Below, one piece after another: positions 31,531 to 34,091 of a DNA stretch of 34,091 nt. The notes under the pieces were generated by a model. That model searched no databases and had not been told where the DNA came from. It saw only the letters and a program-made list of their open reading frames with translations. Both the position numbers and the translations under genes were made by a program. The stretch's first letter is position 1. Each line of letters begins with the position of its first letter. The stretch is from Parvibaculum sp964560165 (GTDB taxonomy: Bacteria > Pseudomonadota > Alphaproteobacteria > Parvibaculales > Parvibaculaceae). The stretch is from assembly GCA_964560165.1 (NCBI GenBank), contig CAZLLB010000004.1, positions 1-34,091 of the forward strand, in the 5' to 3' direction.

Positions 31531-32238
31531 TCAGTTCGCCACGCGCACCGAGAATTCCGTGCCGCCATGGTCGTCGAGCAGCATGGTGCGAAACCCGTTC
31601 GCCGGGTTGCGGATGAAGTCGGTATAGGCGCGATAGGGCTTGGCGAATTGCCTCACATTGTCACACATGACGATCGCGCCGGGCCGCAATTGCGGGGCCA
31701 TCAATTCGATGGCGGGCAGCGCCAGCGGAATCCATGTGTCGATCAGCAGAAAATCAACCGGGCCGCCCGCGTCTTTCAGCGTTTCAAGCGCGTCGCCTTC
31801 GCGCAGGTCGATGAATTCCGAGACGCCTGCTTCCGCAAAGTTCCTGCGCGCGGCGGCGGCCTTTGTCGGCTCATATTCGGTGCCGATGACGACGCCTTTC
31901 TCCCCGCCTGCCTGCATGTTGTCGCGGATGGCGGCGGCGAGATAGATGGTCGATGCGCCGAATGATGTGCCGACTTCCACGGCACGTTTTGCGCCCAGCG
32001 CGCGGCAGAGCAGGTAGCAGAGATTGCCCTTTTCGGGATCGAGAGGCACCAGCTTGTCGCGCAGAAAATCCTTGTGCTCCTCTGGATCGCTGGTGCTGAT
32101 CGAACGCCCGCGTAGCAGCGACTTCACGTAGTAGAAGGCGAGACTTTTGAATTCCTTGTCGCCCGCCTCATGCAGTTTTTTCAGCACGGCTTCGGCGCGG
32201 GGATCGTTCAGGACGCTTTTGGGTGTTTTCTTTGCCAT
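31531..32238 (-). CDS. O-methyltransferase-like SAM-dependent methyltransferase
   Basis: 235 residues from ATG 32238. Motif I AVEVGTSFGASTIYLAAAI is that of the catechol/caffeoyl-type O-methyltransferase group; the acidic loop VIGTEYEPTKAAAARRNF, then LREGDALETL and the metal/substrate region VDFLLIDTWIPLALP follow, and IVMCDNVRQF occupies the place of the usual VxDNxL segment. A helical cap of about 80 residues precedes the Rossmann fold. The family methylates hydroxyl groups of small aromatic or other metabolites, usually with a divalent metal. The divergent AraC-type gene 86 bases away may regulate it. Confidence 0.87.
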   Translation of the reverse strand: MAKKTPKSVLNDPRAEAVLKKLHEAGDKEFKSLAFYYVKSLLRGRSISTSDPEEHKDFLRDKLVPLDPEKGNLCYLLCRALGAKRAVEVGTSFGASTIYLAAAIRDNMQAGGEKGVVIGTEYEPTKAAAARRNFAEAGVSEFIDLREGDALETLKDAGGPVDFLLIDTWIPLALPAIELMAPQLRPGAIVMCDNVRQFAKPYRAYTDFIRNPANGFRTMLLDDHGGTEFSVRVAN

Positions 32239-32324
32239 GCGCCGATTTAAGCGCGAGACAGGCTGGCGGTCTTTCGGGATAATGCCAAAATATATCGTGA
32301 AGCCGCCAACCTATAAAACAAGTT

Positions 32325-33062
32325 ATGGCCAAGCGTCTGCGCTCTGTGGCGCTCGAATTGCCGCCTAAGCAGCATCTCCCGTTTCACCGGCATCGCCGCC
32401 ATCAGCTTTCCATGGCGGAAGGCGGCTTCTTCATGGTGCTTGCCGATGGCGCGGCTTTCGTCGTGCCTGCCATGCGGGCGATCGTCGTGCCGCCCGGAGT
32501 TGCTCATGCCGTGCAGGCGAGCGCGCTCACCCGGTTTTGCAGCATCTATCTCTCGCCGCAAGTTGGCCGCATCCTGCCGGATCGCCCCGTGGTGGTCACG
32601 ATGACGCCGCTGCTGAAGGAGTTGGTGCTGGCGGCAATGAAGCTGCCCGAGCGCTATTCGCCCACCGGCCCTTCGGCGCGGCTCGTCGCCGTTATCGCCG
32701 ATCAGCTTCGCGGGCTGACATTTGAAGATGAGGGCAGGCTGCCCATTCCCCGCGATCCACGGCTCGCCCGCATCGCGGCGGCACTGCTCGACAATCCGGG
32801 CGATCGGCGGCTGCTCGATGCCTGGGCGAAATTCGCGGGCGTCAGTTCGCGCAGCCTGCTACGTCTTTTTCACGCCGAAACGGGCATGAGTTTCGATGCC
32901 TGGCGAACGCAGATGCGCGTCGCAACCGCCATCGCCTGGCTGACCGAAGGCAGGCGCGTCACCGAGGTCGCTTATGATCTCGGCTATGAAAATCCCAGTG
33001 CCTTCATCGCGATGTTCCGCAAGCAGACGGGCCTCGCGCCGCGCAAATATTTGATGCGTTAG
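32325..33062 (+). CDS. AraC-family transcriptional regulator with cupin sensor domain
   Basis: 245 residues from ATG 32325. N-terminal cupin-like ligand domain (LPFHRHRRHQLSMAEGG, then RAIVVPPGVAHAVQA). C-terminal double helix-turn-helix: first HTH in LLDAWAKFAGVSSRSLLRLFHAETG, second in VTEVAYDLGYENPSAFIAMFRKQTGLAPRKYL, the AraC signature. It matches AraC-type repressors or activators that sense small hydrophobic compounds and control a divergent gene; here that is the O-methyltransferase. Ends just before the dispersed palindrome, which may also serve as terminator. Confidence 0.93.
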   Translation: MAKRLRSVALELPPKQHLPFHRHRRHQLSMAEGGFFMVLADGAAFVVPAMRAIVVPPGVAHAVQASALTRFCSIYLSPQVGRILPDRPVVVTMTPLLKELVLAAMKLPERYSPTGPSARLVAVIADQLRGLTFEDEGRLPIPRDPRLARIAAALLDNPGDRRLLDAWAKFAGVSSRSLLRLFHAETGMSFDAWRTQMRVATAIAWLTEGRRVTEVAYDLGYENPSAFIAMFRKQTGLAPRKYLMR

Positions 33063-33068
33063 ATTTTC

Positions 33069-33154
33069 CGTCATTGCGAGCGAAGCGAAGCAATCCAGAA
33101 CCGCGAATGCAGCAAAAACTGGATTGCTTCGGGCTTTCAGCCCTCGCAATGACG
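33069..33154. repeat. Dispersed palindromic repeat, copy 2
   Basis: Same nested design as 16612-16687: outer arms CGTCATTGCGAG (33069-33080) and CTCGCAATGACG (33143-33154), inner arms GAAGCAATCCAG (33087-33098) and CTGGATTGCTTC (33119-33130), followed by GGGCTTTCAGCCC. The inter-arm spacer is CGAAGC and the loop is 20 bases, against 7 and 11 in copy 1, so loop sequences drift while arms stay fixed. It fills the convergent gap between the AraC-type and VWA genes. Confidence 0.88.
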
Positions 33155-33164
33155 AAAGACGGTG

Positions 33165-34091
33165 TTAGCGGCTCAGTTCCCGCATCGCCTTATCAAGCCC
33201 TTCCAGCGTCAGTGGATACATGCGCTCGCCCATAATCTGCTTGATGATCTGGAGCGAGGGTGTGTATTCCCAATGGCGTTCTGGAATGGGGTTGAGCCAG
33301 ACGGCGCTTTCGTAAATCTGCGTGACGCGTTCGAGCCAGACGCCGCCGGGTTCTTCGTTCCAGTGCTCGACCGAGCCGCCCGCATAGGTGATCTCGTAAG
33401 GGCTCATGGTCGCGTCGCCCACGAACACGACTTTGTAGTCGGCAGGGAACTTGTGCAGGACGTCCCAGGTGTTCATCTTCTCGTTATGGCGGCGGCGATT
33501 GTCCTTCCACACGCCTTCATAGAGGCAGTTGTGGAAGTAGAAATATTCCATGTTCTTGAATTCGGTGCGGGCGGCTGAGAAAAGCTCTTCGCAGAGCTTG
33601 ATGTGGCTGTCCATCGAGCCGCCGATGTCGAAAAGCACCAGCAGCTTCACCTTGTTGCGGCGTTCGGCGACCATCTTGATGTCGAGATAGCCGTGATGCG
33701 CCGTCGATTTGATCGTGTCGTCGAGGTCAAGCTCGGTCGGCGCGCCTTCGCGGGCAAATTTGCGCAGGCGGCGCAGCGCCACCTTGATGTTGCGCGTGCC
33801 GAGTTCGACCTGATCGTCGAGGTTCTTGTATTCGCGTTTGTCCCAGACCTTCACGGCCTTGCCGTGGCGGCCTTCCTTCTGGCCGATGCGCACGCCTTCG
33901 GGGTTATAGCCATTGGCGCCGAAGGGCGAGGTGCCCGCCGTGCCGATCATCTTGTTGCCGCCCTCGTGGCGCTTCTCCTGCTCTTCGAGACGCTGCTTCA
34001 GCGTCTCCATGATCTTTTCCACGCCGCCGAGTTTTTCGATCTCGGCTTTTTCTTCTTCGGTCAGGAATTTCTCGGTGAGCGCCTTCAGCCA
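33165..34091 (-). CDS. VWA-domain CoxE-like protein; 5' end cut by window edge
   Basis: The frame is open to the right edge, giving 308 residues up to WLKALTEKFLTEEEKAEIEK; the true start lies outside. The first part is charged and helical (LKQRLEEQEKRHEGG), then a Gly-rich stretch (IGTAGTSPFGANGYNPEG). The von Willebrand A domain begins about KLLVLFDIGGSMDSH: the MIDAS is D-x-G-x-S, so the first Ser of DxSxS is Gly, as is usual in the CoxE-like branch. Further parts: YFYFHNCLYEGVW, VVFVGDATMSPYEI, and the C-terminal MYPLTLEGLDKAM. CoxE-like VWA proteins work with MoxR-type AAA+ ATPases in assembling metal centres or protein complexes; a MoxR gene may lie upstream, beyond the window. Function here is inferred from family only. 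Confidence 0.88.
   Translation of the reverse strand, partial: WLKALTEKFLTEEEKAEIEKLGGVEKIMETLKQRLEEQEKRHEGGNKMIGTAGTSPFGANGYNPEGVRIGQKEGRHGKAVKVWDKREYKNLDDQVELGTRNIKVALRRLRKFAREGAPTELDLDDTIKSTAHHGYLDIKMVAERRNKVKLLVLFDIGGSMDSHIKLCEELFSAARTEFKNMEYFYFHNCLYEGVWKDNRRRHNEKMNTWDVLHKFPADYKVVFVGDATMSPYEITYAGGSVEHWNEEPGGVWLERVTQIYESAVWLNPIPERHWEYTPSLQIIKQIMGERMYPLTLEGLDKAMRELSR

Overview
The window is a chromosomal segment of a GC-rich alphaproteobacterium. Pointers are an imuA/imuB/dnaE2 SOS mutagenesis set with GTTC-N7-GTTC type LexA boxes (the alphaproteobacterial form), an adrenodoxin-type ferredoxin with a thioredoxin-reductase-like ferredoxin-NADP reductase, a small cytochrome c2-like protein, an Mla/Mce lipid ABC operon, and dispersed palindromic repeats of a kind common in Hyphomicrobiales and relatives. 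No rRNA or tRNA gene was seen. The sequence is from a scaffold: a 10-N gap lies at 17252-17261.

Layout. 1-4080 (minus strand): a dipeptide epimerase running off the left edge, a CHASE2 membrane protein whose class III cyclase domain has lost key catalytic residues, and a cytochrome c with a clear terminator. 4246-7711 (plus): a compact four-gene operon mlaE (STAS fusion)-mlaF-mlaD-lipoprotein for lipid movement between the two membranes, followed by a REP-type inverted pair. 7869-10708: a large coiled-coil inner-membrane protein and a divergent Hpt phosphotransfer protein. 10757-13427: an AT-rich island with a divergently transcribed MBOAT acyltransferase and an SGNH-like membrane-anchored protein, probably a surface-glycan O-acylation pair gained by transfer. 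13434-16354 (minus): a translationally coupled ClC channel and an L-2-hydroxyglutarate-dehydrogenase-like flavoprotein. 16355-17386: repeats, a small exported protein, the scaffold gap and a 54-bp duplicated flank. 17387-18913: a phosphonate monoester hydrolase/sulfatase.

19120-21367 is an electron-transfer block: ferredoxin, a convergent chorismate-mutase-type protein, a perfect operator-like palindrome, ferredoxin-NADP reductase and a second ferredoxin. 21458-23940 holds a DUF3574-like exported protein, an AhpD-like protein, an unrecognised protein and a methyltransferase. 23974-30336 is the SOS mutasome: imuA has its own LexA box, then two small paralogous lipoprotein genes on the opposite strand interrupt the usual operon, then imuB-dnaE2 follow with a second LexA box. 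Immediately after dnaE2 lies an AT-rich convergent gene for a SLATT-like membrane protein, a family tied to bacterial conflict systems. 31115-34091 returns to GC-rich genes: a small membrane protein, an O-methyltransferase, a divergent AraC-type regulator, a second copy of the dispersed palindrome and a VWA/CoxE-like protein cut by the right edge.

The points most worth following are the split SOS cassette with two LexA boxes and an inserted lipoprotein pair, the orphan SLATT-like gene, the apparently dead cyclase domain, the AT-rich acyltransferase island and the assembly anomaly around the gap.
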